This document shows, one piece after another, positions 34,263-44,833 of a stretch of DNA of 64,000 bases. The notes beneath the pieces were generated by a model. That model was not told the origin of the DNA, ran no database searches, and saw only the letters and a program-made list of their open reading frames with translations. Every line of letters starts with the position of its first letter. Position 1 is the stretch's first letter. The position numbers were made by a program, and so were the translations under genes. This DNA is from Acanthamoeba lenticulata. Lineage: Eukaryota; Discosea; Longamoebia; Acanthamoebidae. The stretch covers positions 1 through 64,000 of the forward strand of contig NAVB01000055.1 of assembly GCA_002179805.1 (NCBI GenBank), read 5' to 3'.

Positions 34263-36286
34263 CTAGATGCCCATGCCCTCAGTTTCGCGGCACAAAGACT
34301 CGTTCTTTATGTCGGCTGCACGACAGGAAAGAGGTAACTCAGCATCTGTGCAAGGTCTGGTGCTGGAAGAGGGCCAACAAGGGGTGCACATACTCTTCTC
34401 GGGCACGTTGTAAGACACGCCAATTTGGCTGTCCTTGATGTTGCACTTCTCCTTCATGTACACGTTGTTGCAAACGACGGAGCCGTTGATGACGCACCTG
34501 CCACACCCAACCGACCACCGTCAGAAAACTCAGGGCAAAGACAGAACGAAGCAAAACAGAGCACTGAGTGACATACCCGGCCGAGATGGTGACGTGGTTC
34601 ATGATGACCGAATTGATGATCTTGACGCCGTCGTGAATCACGCAGTGCTTGCCGATAATCGACTTCTTGATCGACGCTCGGTCGCCCACGCGCGTCCCCT
34701 CACCCACAACGCACTCGGCTCCAATCTAATGGGTCATCCCCCGCTCCAGTTCAGCCTTCTCCTTTTCCTAGCCACAACACGGAGAGCCTTACCTGCGTCT
34801 TGGGGCTGATCACGGCAGCTGGGTCGATGTACGAGTTCTTGAGCATGGGCTCCAGCGGCAAGTAGCACGCGCCTCGGCTGGCAATCTTCATTCCATTCCC
34901 CCAAATCAGCACCGGCTAAGAGGTGAAAGGCACAAAAGAGGGGAAAGATGGCCAGGAGAAGAAGGAGGTACATCCAAGTTCATCTGAACGTAGGACTTGA
35001 TGGTGTTGGCTCGCGCGCAGTAGCCGCCCTCCATCGTGTACGCGAAGCAGCGAACCTTGTCCGTGGTGTCCACGGGTGCTGAGGTCATGCTGTAGGCCTT
35101 GCTGAACGGACGCTTGATCGGCGCGTCCTCCCCTGGGAATCAAGAGATCCATCAGCACCTCCGCCATCGACACCAAGTAGTAGTACAAGAAGCAGTTGTC
35201 ATCAGCAGCGTACGGGTGAACGCTTTCCGGAACTGGCAGCGCACGAGGTAAGGGATGAGCTCGCCCTTGATGCTCACTATCTTGTCCTTCCTGGCCTCCA
35301 GCATGGCCAGAGCGGCCTTGGAGAAGATGTAAAAGTGGGCGTCGACCAGGTTGGTGTGGATCGTGAGGCTGTAGTTCCTGTTTCATCACACACACACACA
35401 CATACGCAAATCACCAACAACAAGGTCAACCTTCAACTCTTGTCCGTGATGGTTCAGGGAGGGCTCGCACTTTCTCAAAAGCTTCTTGGAAATGCGCATC
35501 TTGTTCTCGATGTCAGCAGCAGCCTTGAAGTAGAGCAGCCGCTGGCCGTCATCCCTGAGGCCGATGTAGTCCATGAGGCCGAACTCGTTCTTGGTGTCCA
35601 CCACGGCAGCGGCCGCGCCATCGCTAGCCTTCGGGCGGCTGATGAGGATAGTGACCATGGCGTCCTGCAGCCGATGCAGGTCGGCCATCCCGTGCAAGAA
35701 CCTCTCGTCCACCACAAGGTCGCTGCTCATCACGATGAAGTTGGTCTGCATATGGAGCGCGGTTAGCTCGTTTCCCGGGCCTGCCTCTGAGGCTACTACG
35801 GAGATACATGTATAGAAAGGCAGCAAGAGGGAGGGGCGAGGAACCTTGATCTTGTCCTTGATCTGCAAGAGGGCCTCCGCAGTGCCCATAGTGTCCGGCA
35901 GGAAGTGCCAATCAACCTTCACCTTGCCCTTATAGATCTCGTGCACGTAGGAGCGCAACTCACTTGATGCGTCTTCTTGAGCAATAACGATAACGTCTGC
36001 ACAACAAGGCGCGAACAGTCGCTCAATTGTGAACAAAAATGCAAGAAAACCTTATTGCTCCCCAAGTGAAGTCGCTCGCACCCGAAAAGCCAGCCCTCTC
36101 GAGGAACTCGAGCTGATAGGAAATCATGGGTCGATTGGCGATGGGAAGGAGTGGTTTGGGGATTTCAGTGGAGAGGGGAGACATTCTGCTGCCAGGTCCG
36201 CCGGCAAGCAGCACGACCTGAAATTCCACGGCGCCAACGCTGGACAGGCTGATCGAAGACGATGAGTCCTTATCCAACACCTGCAT
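34263..36286 (-). CDS. Translation initiation factor eIF2B subunit gamma
   Basis: The start is the ATG at 36286; a frame continues upstream but has no ATG. The N-terminus is a nucleotidyltransferase-like domain: FQVVLLAGGPGSRMSPLS, IPKPLLPIANRPMISYQLEF, DTMGTAEALLQIKDK, NFIVMSSDLVVDERFLHG. Later come TNLVDAHFYIFSK and IKGELIPYLVRCQF, both close to human eIF2B-gamma. The C-terminus is a left-handed beta-helix of hexapeptide repeats: IGAECVVGEGTRVGDRASIK, KSIIGKHCVIHDGVKIINS, CVINGSVVCNNVYMKEKCNI. The final short exon gives TDIKNESLCRETEGMGI. eIF2B recycles eIF2-GDP to eIF2-GTP and is the target of the integrated stress response; gamma and epsilon form the catalytic subcomplex. eIF2B-gamma fits better than GDP-mannose pyrophosphorylase because of the diverged GGPGSR site and the extra middle region. 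Confidence 0.88.
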
Positions 36287-36374
36287 CTTCGATTCTCTAT
36301 GTGAATGGCGAATTTGTTTCACCAATTTACTTTTTATTTTTTGTCTTCGAAGACGACCACCTTAAGTGATGGTC

Positions 36375-39300
36375 TCACGCCTGGCTTTGTGTTCGTTGCT
36401 GCAGGGACGACACGAAGGTGCAGAGGAAGAGGTAGAGCCCCTCCATCCTCCTGTCTCGCAGGAAATCAACATAGTGATGCTTGTGCAAGTCCTGCACACC
36501 ACTGACCACGTGAGCATCACGGCATGGCGCCAGAGGGGAAGGCGGGCTGACCTGGATCATGTCCGGGTGGAGCGGAGTGCGTGGCCGCCCTGTTCGTTGC
36601 ACGATGTCCTGGATGTACTCGAATGCAAAGTTGGCAAAGACGAGCCCGTGCGTGAAGGACAGGCACATGGGCGCGTGCTCGCTCTGGAGCTGTTCGATCA
36701 TCACACTGCCGCACAACTGAGCGTGAGCGACTCATGCCAAGGTTTGTGCAAAAGAAGATAAAAGCGGGCGCCCGTACTCATTGAGACCAAAGACCTCTTT
36801 CAGCGGTTTGGTCGTGGAGGGATCCTTGGCCGTGGCGAACAGGTTCTGGCGCCACAGGGCTGCTGCAAAGTTCCAGATGTAGGAGTTGAGCTGCGCGGAT
36901 TGTGCCGATAGATCCGACGCCACAGTTGCCTGCTCATTATGCGCATACAAGGGTGGTCAGCAGAGAGGGAACGACTGAAAAGAGGTCTCTTGCATTCCGT
37001 ACCTTAACCTGGAGCTCCCGGTGCTCGTACTTGTAGGAGACGAGGGCGCCGCACAGCCGCGACACCGGCATCGCCGTGTGGGCCAAGAGGAGGGTGTAGA
37101 CGAGGCTCTCTGATGGAGGGATCACCAAAGGCACGCCGAACCCAGTATGCAGGCGCGATATCTATAGCAATGGGCAGCCACTGTTAGAACGGGTTGGAAC
37201 AGCAACAAGGAACTTTTGCGAAGGGAGGAGCAGCACCGTCTCCACAAAGCAGAGAGCTGCGTGCTGGACCACTGCGTGATTCCGCTCCGCGAGTAGGCCC
37301 AACACGCACAGCCGATCGACGTATCTGCGCGAGGCCATCGTGTTAGCTGTGGTCAGAGGAGTCGAAGACATGAACAGGACGCGTACCTAATTAAATCGTA
37401 CAACGGACGGTAGTTCTGGGCGACTTCAGGGATGGCAATATGCCGCCCTTCTTCTGGTTAAGAAGGGATGTGAGTGAGAAGCGACTTACGGCAACATGTA
37501 CAGGAGGGCACGAGGTACCATCCGCAGCAGGCCGACGAATTGGGGGTGGGGCGTCGTGATTGGTCCATTGGGCCCAATCGTAGGCGCTCCATCGCTTGAT
37601 GATGGATGTGAAGCACTCCAATAACCGGGCCTTCCCCAGGGGAGTAGAGGTGAAGAAGAGCGTGGTAAGCGGGGTCAAGAGGTTCGCCAACAGATCCACG
37701 AAGGCACAGCCGCTGACCAATGAAATCAGTCCTGGACGGCATAGTCCATCAGATCCCATTTGCCATCGTCGATTCGTTGGGAGGTGGGCGCGAACCGAGC
37801 ACTTGGTGAGCGTGATCCGTCCCGTTCCAGCGCTCGACGTAGCTGTACAGGAATCGTTCCAACGTGGGTGGTAATCCCTGAAAGAAAAGAAACAAGGGGC
37901 AGGATAAGTTGGCGTAAGAGCAACTTCATGAAATGGCTTGAACGCACATTGTTGGCTCTGCCAAAGTCGAGAAGCTTCAAGAAGAGAAAGCCCAGGCGAG
38001 CCTCGTGCTGCGCCGATGTGGAGTCCTTCCAGAAGACCTCCTCCTCAAGAATGAACCCCAGCCAGCTTGTCAATCGGTCCACGAGGCCTCCTGCAAAGCC
38101 GCTCAGTGGAGTGCGACGTCGCACGCAGAAGGCGTCCACGAAAGGAGAGGCATGTACGGTCGGGGTACAGAGCCACGTAGTGGTGGAAAAACGGACTGCG
38201 GAAGAGCGTAGCTGCCTGCGCGGGGATCTCGAGCTGCTCAAGCCCCTTGGCGAACTGGGCGATGGACGGCTTGGCGGGAGTCCTGCTGACACCCCGGTTC
38301 GCCTTCGCTTTGCGGGGCCGTTCCTCGAAGCTCGCGCGCCAGTCTTCACAACACATGCTTGAATATAAAGGCACACAAGACAAGACGAAGGACAAAACAT
38401 AACACGTACTCCACTGAATAGAGTCGGTCGAGGCCCGCTCTTCCAATTGTGTCACAAAGATGTCGCCTTGCAGGTCGATGATTCGCTGGTACAGGTCGCG
38501 GCCAGTTCGCTTCGGCTGACCCCACAAAAAGAGAGACCATGATGAGGCGCTTGCAAATCCTCGAGTGCAGAACAACAAGGATGTACCTTGAGTAGAGCGT
38601 GCATGGGCTTCATGTGCGACGGTAGGGCCACGGTGACGGCGGAGGGCTTGTGCTCCTTGTAGAGCGCCAAGAGAACGTCGATTGCCGGCTCTGATCCGAC
38701 CTTGTTTCTCAGCTCGCACGTGTGACAAGTTAAGGAGACCCACTCACTTGAAGAGCGGCGAGCAGAGCTTTGGAGAGGGGAACAGCATCACATAGAATAA
38801 GCTGCCGGGGAGGAGAAGAGGATATAGTCTATGAACCCGCCATGTGAGCACGTCCTGTGGACGTGTCATGCGGTAAAGCAGATTGCAGAGGAGTGGTCGC
38901 AACGTCTCCCACTCGATCCAGTGAAAAACGACGCCGTAGAGACTGTGCACCTGTTAGACAGGACAGAGTCAACACCCAAGCAAGCGGGAGTGGAGCGGGA
39001 CAGCGGGTGCCTTACCTTGGTGGTCGAGTCAAGAAGGTCGTAGGTGACCACCATCCATTCGAGCGCCAGCCAACGTACGGCAGGGGTGAACATGCCGAAC
39101 GCACCTTGGATCCACACAGTATAGGTGAGGCGAGTGAGCATGCACACCATGCTCTTCAGCGGCACGCACCAAGAAGAAGCACAAAGCACTCCTCATCAAC
39201 CTGCCCTTCTGGAATGAGCGCCTCCAACAAGCGCTTTGCCACAGCCTCCGCTGCACACAACGTGAGAAAAAGGATGCTGGCCACAATGCAGCTCGAGATA

Positions 39301-39604
39301 GCAGCGTACGGAGCTGGTTCTTGGTGAAGAACTCTACAACGAGGCGCAGCTGACTTTTGGACAGGCCCCCTTCCCAGGCAAATGTGTAAAGGTTATGTAA
39401 GTGTGTTTCAAGCTCCTCTTTGCCGGTCAGGGTAGTGTCGTTCTTCACCTTGCCCTGCGCACTGCGCTTTCCCGTTCCTCCAACCACTACACAGCATCTA
39501 ATTTAGTGCTCCGGCAAGCGCAATGTGGCAGGCTCTGCAGTACCATATTTCTTTAGAAACCGGAGCGCCGCCTCCAGCAGAGGCAAGGCGTCTGAGCGGC
39601 TCAT
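36375..39604 (-). CDS. CENPI: CENP-I / Mis6 inner kinetochore protein
   Basis: Many short exons from an ATG at 39604 (MSRSDALPLLEAALRFLKKY) to a TGA at 36375. Segments fall in the same order as animal CENP-I: LETHLHNLYTFAWEGGLSKS near the start; YGVVFHWIEWETLRPLLCNL and LYRMTRPQDVLTWRVHRL; ALYKEHKPSAVTVALPSH; SPFFHHYVALYPDRTC; LTPLTTLFFTSTPLGKARLL with FTSIIKRWSAYDW; PLVIPPSESLVYTLLLAHT; SYIWNFAAALWRQNLF; and APMCLSFTHGLVFANFAFEY at the end. The human counterparts include LFFTST, LVVLFPPGIFY and HPSFLSYAVSFL. CENP-I is an all-helical member of the CCAN (with CENP-H/K/M) that sits on centromeric chromatin and helps load CENP-A. Exon joins are approximate; the order of matches makes the call firm. 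Confidence 0.82.
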
Positions 39605-39753
39605 CCACAAAAACGATCTTCTTTCTCTTTAAAAAAAAAAAAGAAAGAGAAACTTGCATTATTTAACTTTTACAATGATGAATAAAATTTCATTTCCTGG
39701 AAGACAAGACAAAAACGCGCATCAAAAAGGCGTGTACAACATTGCCAAGGAGG
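39605..39753. promoter_or_regulatory. 149-bp divergent promoter between CENP-I and XRCC3
   Basis: AT-rich in contrast with its GC-rich flanks. A hairpin-forming inverted repeat, TTTCTCTTT at 39622-39630 and AAAGAGAAA at 39644-39652, flanks a poly-A run of twelve. The space is so short that both genes must share this control region. Confidence 0.6.
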
Positions 39754-41086
39754 ATGGAGGGGCAGGATGTTAAAACTGAGATTCACGACCAGCCGGAGGA
39801 CGGAGGAACCCCGTTGCTGCCGGCGGATACCCCCTTGTCCGCGATCATTGGGGCCGCTTCCCCCCTAGCTCAGCGATTAGTGCTCCTAGAAAAGAGCCTT
39901 CGTCTGCGCACCGCCGAGGATCTCCTAAAAGTGCCCAAGGCCGAGCTAACGCGCGTTTTGTCCGGTGCTGCCGAAGCTCGCCAACTGCTGCACGAGGTGT
40001 CTATCCATCTGTGCCCAGCGCCCCTGCCTGCACTGGCTCTAGCTAGCGACCCCAGCTGCACCCACAAGCTCAAGTTGGGTTGCCCCATTCTGGACCGCTG
40101 CCTGGGTGGGGGCTTGTTGCCGCGCCAGATCACCGAGATTGCTGGCGAAGCCGGCAGCGGCAAGACACAGCTCTGTTTACAGCTGGCTCTGCAGGTACGT
40201 CAACTCCGCTCTAGTTGATTTAACACATACCATTGAATACGACCTCGTGATGAGGGAAGCACAGGCGCAACTGCCGCCTGAGGCGGGCGGCCTCGGCGGC
40301 GGAGCCATCTACATCGGCACCGAGGGCAACTTCCCCAACCGCCGGCTTGATCAGCTGCACGAGGCCTTCCGCCTGAAGCACGCCGACCTCTTCCCGCGAC
40401 GTGGCGGACCGGACCTGCGTGACAACATCTACATCAAGCACGTGGGCTCCATCGACCAGCTGTTCCACTCCATGCTCAACCAAGTGCCACCACTGATCCA
40501 ACAGCGCAACGTGCGGCTGGTGATCATCGATTCCATCGCCGCCCTCCTGCGCTACGAGTATGGCACTGGGGTGAGCCAAATGGTCGAGCGCACGCGGGTC
40601 CTCTTCTCGCAGGCTAACCAGCTCAAGCAGATCGCCGACCAGCTGCAAGTGGTCGTGGTGGTCGTCAATCAGGTCTCCGACTTTGTCGACGAGTCCCGCT
40701 TGCTGCCTGATGGGCTGGCCTCTCAGAAGCGGCGAGTCGTACCCGCGCTCGGCCTGGCGTGGTCCAACTGCATCAACTCGCGGCTCCTGCTCTCCAAGAC
40801 CCGCTCTACGTACCGCGGCGCTGTCTCTTCCTCCACCATTCCCAACGCCTTCTCCGATGATGGTACCTTGGGTGTGCGCGTTGCTTGTTGGTGATGTGTC
40901 GCTGTAGCTAACGTGAGCTCACGTACAGAGGGCGAGGATGGAGATGAGCGCAAGGCCAAGAAGAGGCGCACAAGCAGCGAAGTGACGGTTGGCGTTCGGG
41001 AGTTGAAGGTCGTCTTTTCGCCCTACGCCCCCAACGACACGTGCTCCTTCATCATCGAGGGCGCCGGTGTGCGTGGTGTCGAGTAA
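39754..41086 (+). CDS. XRCC3: RAD51 paralogue XRCC3
   Basis: Three exons (39754-40194, 40265-40871, 40929-41086) encode 401 residues. An N-terminal helix-hairpin-helix-like part (RTAEDLLKVPKAELTRVLSG) precedes the RecA core: KLKLGCPILDRCLGGGLLPR, Walker A GEAGSGKTQLCLQ, GAIYIGTEGNFPNRRLDQLH, Walker B VRLVIIDSIAALLRYEY, VVVVVNQVSDFVDE and ALGLAWSNCINSRLLLSK. The end FSPYAPNDTCSFIIEGAGVRG is the XRCC3-type C-terminus. XRCC3 pairs with RAD51C and stabilises RAD51 filaments in homologous recombination. A KAKKRR insertion before the last strand could be a nuclear signal. An in-frame TTG upstream exists, but the ATG at 39754 is the natural start. Confidence 0.92.
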
Positions 41087-41196
41087 GGCGCTGGTGCTTT
41101 TGTACATAAAATAAAAGATAAATATATAATCAGCCAATCGAGCCTCGTTTTCGTTTTCGTGTGTTGTTGTCATTTTGGTTTCGCAGAGGCCTAAAG

Positions 41197-42907
41197 ATGA
41201 AGAGGAAGGAAAACGAGGCCCTTTCGACGTCGCTCCGAAGCGAGGCAGCGGAACTGCCAAAACAGCGCAGACTCGCTAAACGGACCAAACGACTGAAACA
41301 ACAAGACGACGCTACCGCGCCGGCGGCACCTCTCGATTTACTCAATGATGACTGTCTGCTCCACGTGCTGAGTTGGTTGGCCGCGAAACCGCAGCACCTG
41401 CTGGCTGTGCGCGCCGTCAGCCGGCGCTGGGAGGAGCTCGCGACCGCCGACCCTTTGTGGCGGCCCCACTTTGTGCGCAACTTTGGCCCTCGAGTGTTTG
41501 GTACTGCAAGGCACACTGCTCTTGACGTTGGAAACAATCGCAGGAAGTTGACCGCAAGCGTGGGGCACAGAGGAAGAGGATATGGAGACTGCCATGGACC
41601 AGGACAGGCCCGTGACACGCCACTGGAGCTACTGGGCCAAGCCTACTGATCCCTACTCCGCCTACCGCAAACGGCTCACACAGTTAGACAAAGAGACTCC
41701 TGACTGGGAATCGTCTGATGAGGACGACGACGACGAACATGAAGCCAAGAAAGCCAAAGAGACCGCAAAGCCCAAACGACGAAGGGAGAAGAACCATGAT
41801 GTGGCTGTGGCGGAACAACAAAGTGAGAGAACCCCCAAGCGGTGGTTTTCTCACTACCTCAAGGCTTGCCGTCTGCTTCTCCGCCCTGCTTCACTTCACA
41901 TCAACGACTCCATAGCAAAGGATGTCTCTGCCCTCTGCGATCGCACACAAGAGGTACGAGACAGACCGACCTTGAGCTCTGGTGTGTGCTGACTTGTCCC
42001 CCCCTCTTCTCTTCATGGGCCGCGCAAAGGAAATGAAAGGCATGCGCTACATTGCCCAGATGGACTTTAGTGTGGTCGGCCTCCCCAACTATTTGAGGAC
42101 AGAAGTGCGTTACCGCGTGCACAGGCTTGCCGTCATTCTATCCCTCCTTCAAGCGTACGAGCTGATCCCCCCCCCCAGCTCAGCTGAGCTGCTCGTGCGT
42201 TGATCTGCCTGCCCAGAACACTTTTCTGTTGGCTCATTTGATTGCGCAGCAACAAGCACGAGCCAAAGCCTGCCGACCTGGTGCGCATCGGCTATCGGGG
42301 GCTTAATGTCGAGATTCCCCTTGCTCGCTTCTGTTATGCCTACCTGCATGGGTTCCTCTTCCTCTGCACACAAGTCCTAGCCTTGCCTGACCATCCATCA
42401 TGCTGAATCGATGGGTACTCGGGCGTTGTACTTACGTCAGAAAAGCAAGGGAGCTTGTTGAGGAGCTGGGCGTCGCGGCGTCTCCCACAACCCAGAAGGA
42501 AGACAAAGACGGGTGGCGGGAGCACAAAGAGCCAGCCTTGTGCCCGCTGGTCGAAGGTGGCTTTGTCCCCTTTGCCTACTTTCTCTCTGGCCCGTATGGC
42601 CAGAAGGTGCGTCCCTTCAGCGACTCCTACCCCTTCATGGGCGGCCACCCGGCCTTGTTCGGCAGTGCCGACGACATCACGGCCTCTTTCGTGTTTCGCA
42701 CGGTGCGCCTCCCACCAGTTCTGAAGGCCACCGCGTCCGCCCTGGCACTCATCAGGCGTGTTCCTCCAGCCTAAGCGTGGATGGGCTCCGGGCTTCTTCA
42801 ATGCGTCGTTCTCGTGGTACAAGCACGCAATCATCAGCACGTACTACAACCCCACACGCAAGCAGATCGTAGTGGTAAAGGCCTTGGAAAAAGAGCTCAT
42901 TTCTTAA
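41197..42907 (+). CDS. F-box protein of unknown C-terminal family
   Basis: The ATG at 41197 gives a basic N-terminus (KQRRLAKRTKRLKQQD), then an F-box: LDLLNDDCLLHVLSWLAAKP and LAVRAVSRRWEELATADPLW. Several exons follow, containing YWAKPTDPYSAYRKRLTQLD, a very acidic WESSDEDDDDEHE stretch, RYIAQMDFSVVGLPNY, DLVRIGYRGLNVEIPLARF and a C-terminal part GGFVPFAYFLSGPYGQKV with FSWYKHAIISTYYNPTRKQI. I do not recognise the C-terminal domain. By its F-box it should join an SCF ubiquitin ligase. Exon joins after the F-box are approximate. Confidence 0.72.
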
Positions 42908-43024
42908 GGTCGCCTTTTATTGGTTTAATAAATATTGCGGGGTTAATTTACAACAAGTGCGATCGGTGGCCTTGTTGTGGGTATTTAATCACACTTGCCG
43001 TCGGTGGAGGAGGCAGCGGCAAGG

Positions 43025-44257
43025 ATGACTTACGTACGTGCGCTTATGTTGTGTCTTGTTCAAGTACTCGCTGCCTGGCTGGTGCTAAAGCCAGCCGCTG
43101 GTTTTGTAGTGCCCGACGCGCCGACGGTGCGCAAACCTCTGGACTGGCCGTTCGCCAACTACTCTATCTGGAACCTACCCATCGGACGAGATGCTGTCTA
43201 TGTGCCAGCAGACATCATGCCGGTCGGTTCCTCGGGTCTCATCCTTGAGGCCGACCCTGACGTACTCGTCCTCCATTCCACCGACGCCCCGCAGACTCCC
43301 TTCTACTACAGCTCTGCTGCTTGGACGGGCGCCTCGCGCTGCGACCCTGACCCGGGCGACAAGGTCAAGTTCACGGCGCCTTGGCCGACCGACTTCGTGG
43401 TTGCATCAAGCCTCAGCAACTATGCTACGGCGATCCTCATGCCCAACGGCACGACGATCAGGCAGACACAGCCGGTGTGCTGCTGCCGGGCAGGCGGAAA
43501 CGTGACCACGTCTACGGGCGCGGTTGATGTGGATCTGTTCCAGGAGGGATTCTACGGCTCGCACGGCGGAACTGGGCTTTCGTCCATCGGAGGCACGCTG
43601 AGACTGGGCGAACTGCTGCCGGTCTCGCCGGGGAGCGATATGGTGCAGCCGGCCCGTCATGCGCTTAAGTGCAATCTCTTCGGGAACCAGAACTACTGGA
43701 GAGGCAACAACAGATCAGAGTGCCACAGATGGCCGGCCAAGGGCTGCGATGGCTACTACAACTCGCCGACGTCTTACATGATTTACAACGGGACGAACCC
43801 AGCACTGCGCATCGGAGCTCTTTTGGCGCTGAACTCGACGGTCGACATCACCAAGCTGGGACTTAAGACGGCGCCTGGCCTCGCCCTGGCGTGGACGCTC
43901 CAGAACTACGGCGCCTACACTGTGGACGACTCGGCTTGGTCTGTCTACGCACTCGAGACTGAACTCAGCCCAGAGGGCAACTATGAAGAGCAATTCCGCC
44001 GCGCCTGGAACTTCACTTTCCGCGCTCCACCCTCGAGTGCGTGGGGACAGGACGTGTTGACGCTCTTCACCAACCTGAACGTGGTGGACAACTGGGACGC
44101 CGACCTCTACGCCACCGTCAAGGCTTCAGACGGCAAGATGGGCGCTGGAGGTGGATTGCCCTTGCAGCCTTGGGCGCCAGTCATGAGCGAGTCCTCCCCC
44201 TCATCTGGCTCTTCTTCTCTTTCGCTTCCCTTCTGGTGGCCAACTCTCTTCTGTTAA
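43025..44257 (+). CDS. Secreted protein, single exon, resembling bacterial secreted families
   Basis: A 410-residue single-exon gene. The ATG at 43025 opens a signal peptide (LMLCLVQVLAAWLVLKPAAG). The mature protein has several N-x-S/T glycosylation sites, a cysteine cluster VCCCRAGG and a Ser-rich, hydrophobic end (SLSLPFWWPTLFC) that could be a GPI-anchor signal. The middle and end contain SIWNLPIGRDAVYVPAD, FYGSHGGTGLSSIGGTLRLG, ARHALKCNLFG, NPALRIGALLALNSTVDITK and WTLQNYGAYTVDDSAW. The string 'G-x-L-x-L...L-x-T-x-P-G...A-L-x-x-Y-G-A-Y-x-V-D-D' is one I know from uncharacterised secreted proteins of bacteria. Function unknown. The absence of introns in a gene this long is unusual here. 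Confidence 0.75.
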   Translation: MTYVRALMLCLVQVLAAWLVLKPAAGFVVPDAPTVRKPLDWPFANYSIWNLPIGRDAVYVPADIMPVGSSGLILEADPDVLVLHSTDAPQTPFYYSSAAWTGASRCDPDPGDKVKFTAPWPTDFVVASSLSNYATAILMPNGTTIRQTQPVCCCRAGGNVTTSTGAVDVDLFQEGFYGSHGGTGLSSIGGTLRLGELLPVSPGSDMVQPARHALKCNLFGNQNYWRGNNRSECHRWPAKGCDGYYNSPTSYMIYNGTNPALRIGALLALNSTVDITKLGLKTAPGLALAWTLQNYGAYTVDDSAWSVYALETELSPEGNYEEQFRRAWNFTFRAPPSSAWGQDVLTLFTNLNVVDNWDADLYATVKASDGKMGAGGGLPLQPWAPVMSESSPSSGSSSLSLPFWWPTLFC

Positions 44258-44369
44258 TGGAGACAAACAAACCTGTATCTCTTCGTTCTCTCGTGATTCC
44301 CCTTCCTTGGTGCAGAGTCCGGTGATGAGTTTTTAAAATTTTATTTAAGTACTTTTCCAAAAATGTGAA

Positions 44370-44442
44370 GGGGGTGTAGCTCAGATGGTAGAGCGCTCGC
44401 TTAGCATGCGAGAGGTAAAGGGATCGATACCCTTCTCCTCCA
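44370..44442 (+). tRNA. tRNA-Ala (AGC anticodon)
   Basis: Full cloverleaf of 73 bases: acceptor GGGGGTG with CTCCTCC, D-stem GCTC/GAGC, anticodon stem CTCGC/GCGAG with loop TTAGCAT, T-stem AAGGG/CCCTT. The G3:U70 wobble pair, the identity mark for alanyl-tRNA synthetase, is present. There is a T-T mismatch at 6:67. The T-loop is ATCGATA (A54, A60) instead of the usual TTCRANY. No intron. Confidence 0.93.
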
Positions 44443-44444
44443 AC

Positions 44445-44448
44445 TTTT
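44445..44448 (+). terminator. Pol III T-run after tRNA-Ala
   Basis: TTTT begins three bases after the discriminator base; a second TTTT follows at 44453-44456. Confidence 0.6.
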
Positions 44449-44519
44449 GGAGTTTTCACAGTTTTTGTACGTGTCGTAAAACTTTGAATAATTGATTGTG
44501 TGACGGATGCCCTGCACCA

Positions 44520-44592
44520 GCCGGCCTAGCTCAGTCGGTAGAGCGCAAGACTCTTAATCTTGTGGTCGTGGGTTCGAGCCCCACGGTCGGCT
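44520..44592 (+). tRNA. tRNA-Lys (CTT anticodon)
   Basis: Full cloverleaf of 73 bases: acceptor GCCGGCC with GGTCGGC (one G-T pair), D-stem GCTC/GAGC, anticodon stem CAAGA/TCTTG with loop CTCTTAA, T-stem GTGGG/CCCAC with loop TTCGAGC. No intron. It lies 77 bases after tRNA-Ala on the same strand. Confidence 0.96.
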
Positions 44593-44595
44593 AGC

Positions 44596-44601
44596 TTTTT
44601 T
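44596..44601 (+). terminator. Pol III T-run after tRNA-Lys
   Basis: Six T residues starting four bases after the tRNA-Lys end. Confidence 0.7.
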
Positions 44602-44833
44602 GTGACCTCAACCGGCCCTGTACCTTAGAAATGAGCTTTTTTACTTGGACGCGACACCGGTTGTTTGAACGTAAGAAACTTTAGTTTGTGTGTGCAGACA
44701 AGACGTGGCTGTTGTTGGGCGTAGAAATACAGGGCAGCCCGCCGAACTCAAAAAAAAAAAGAAAACAAAGCTGGTGCGGCCCGACACATAAAAAGCAAAA
44801 AGGTAAGCGAACCGGATGGCCGCGAGGTCTCCC

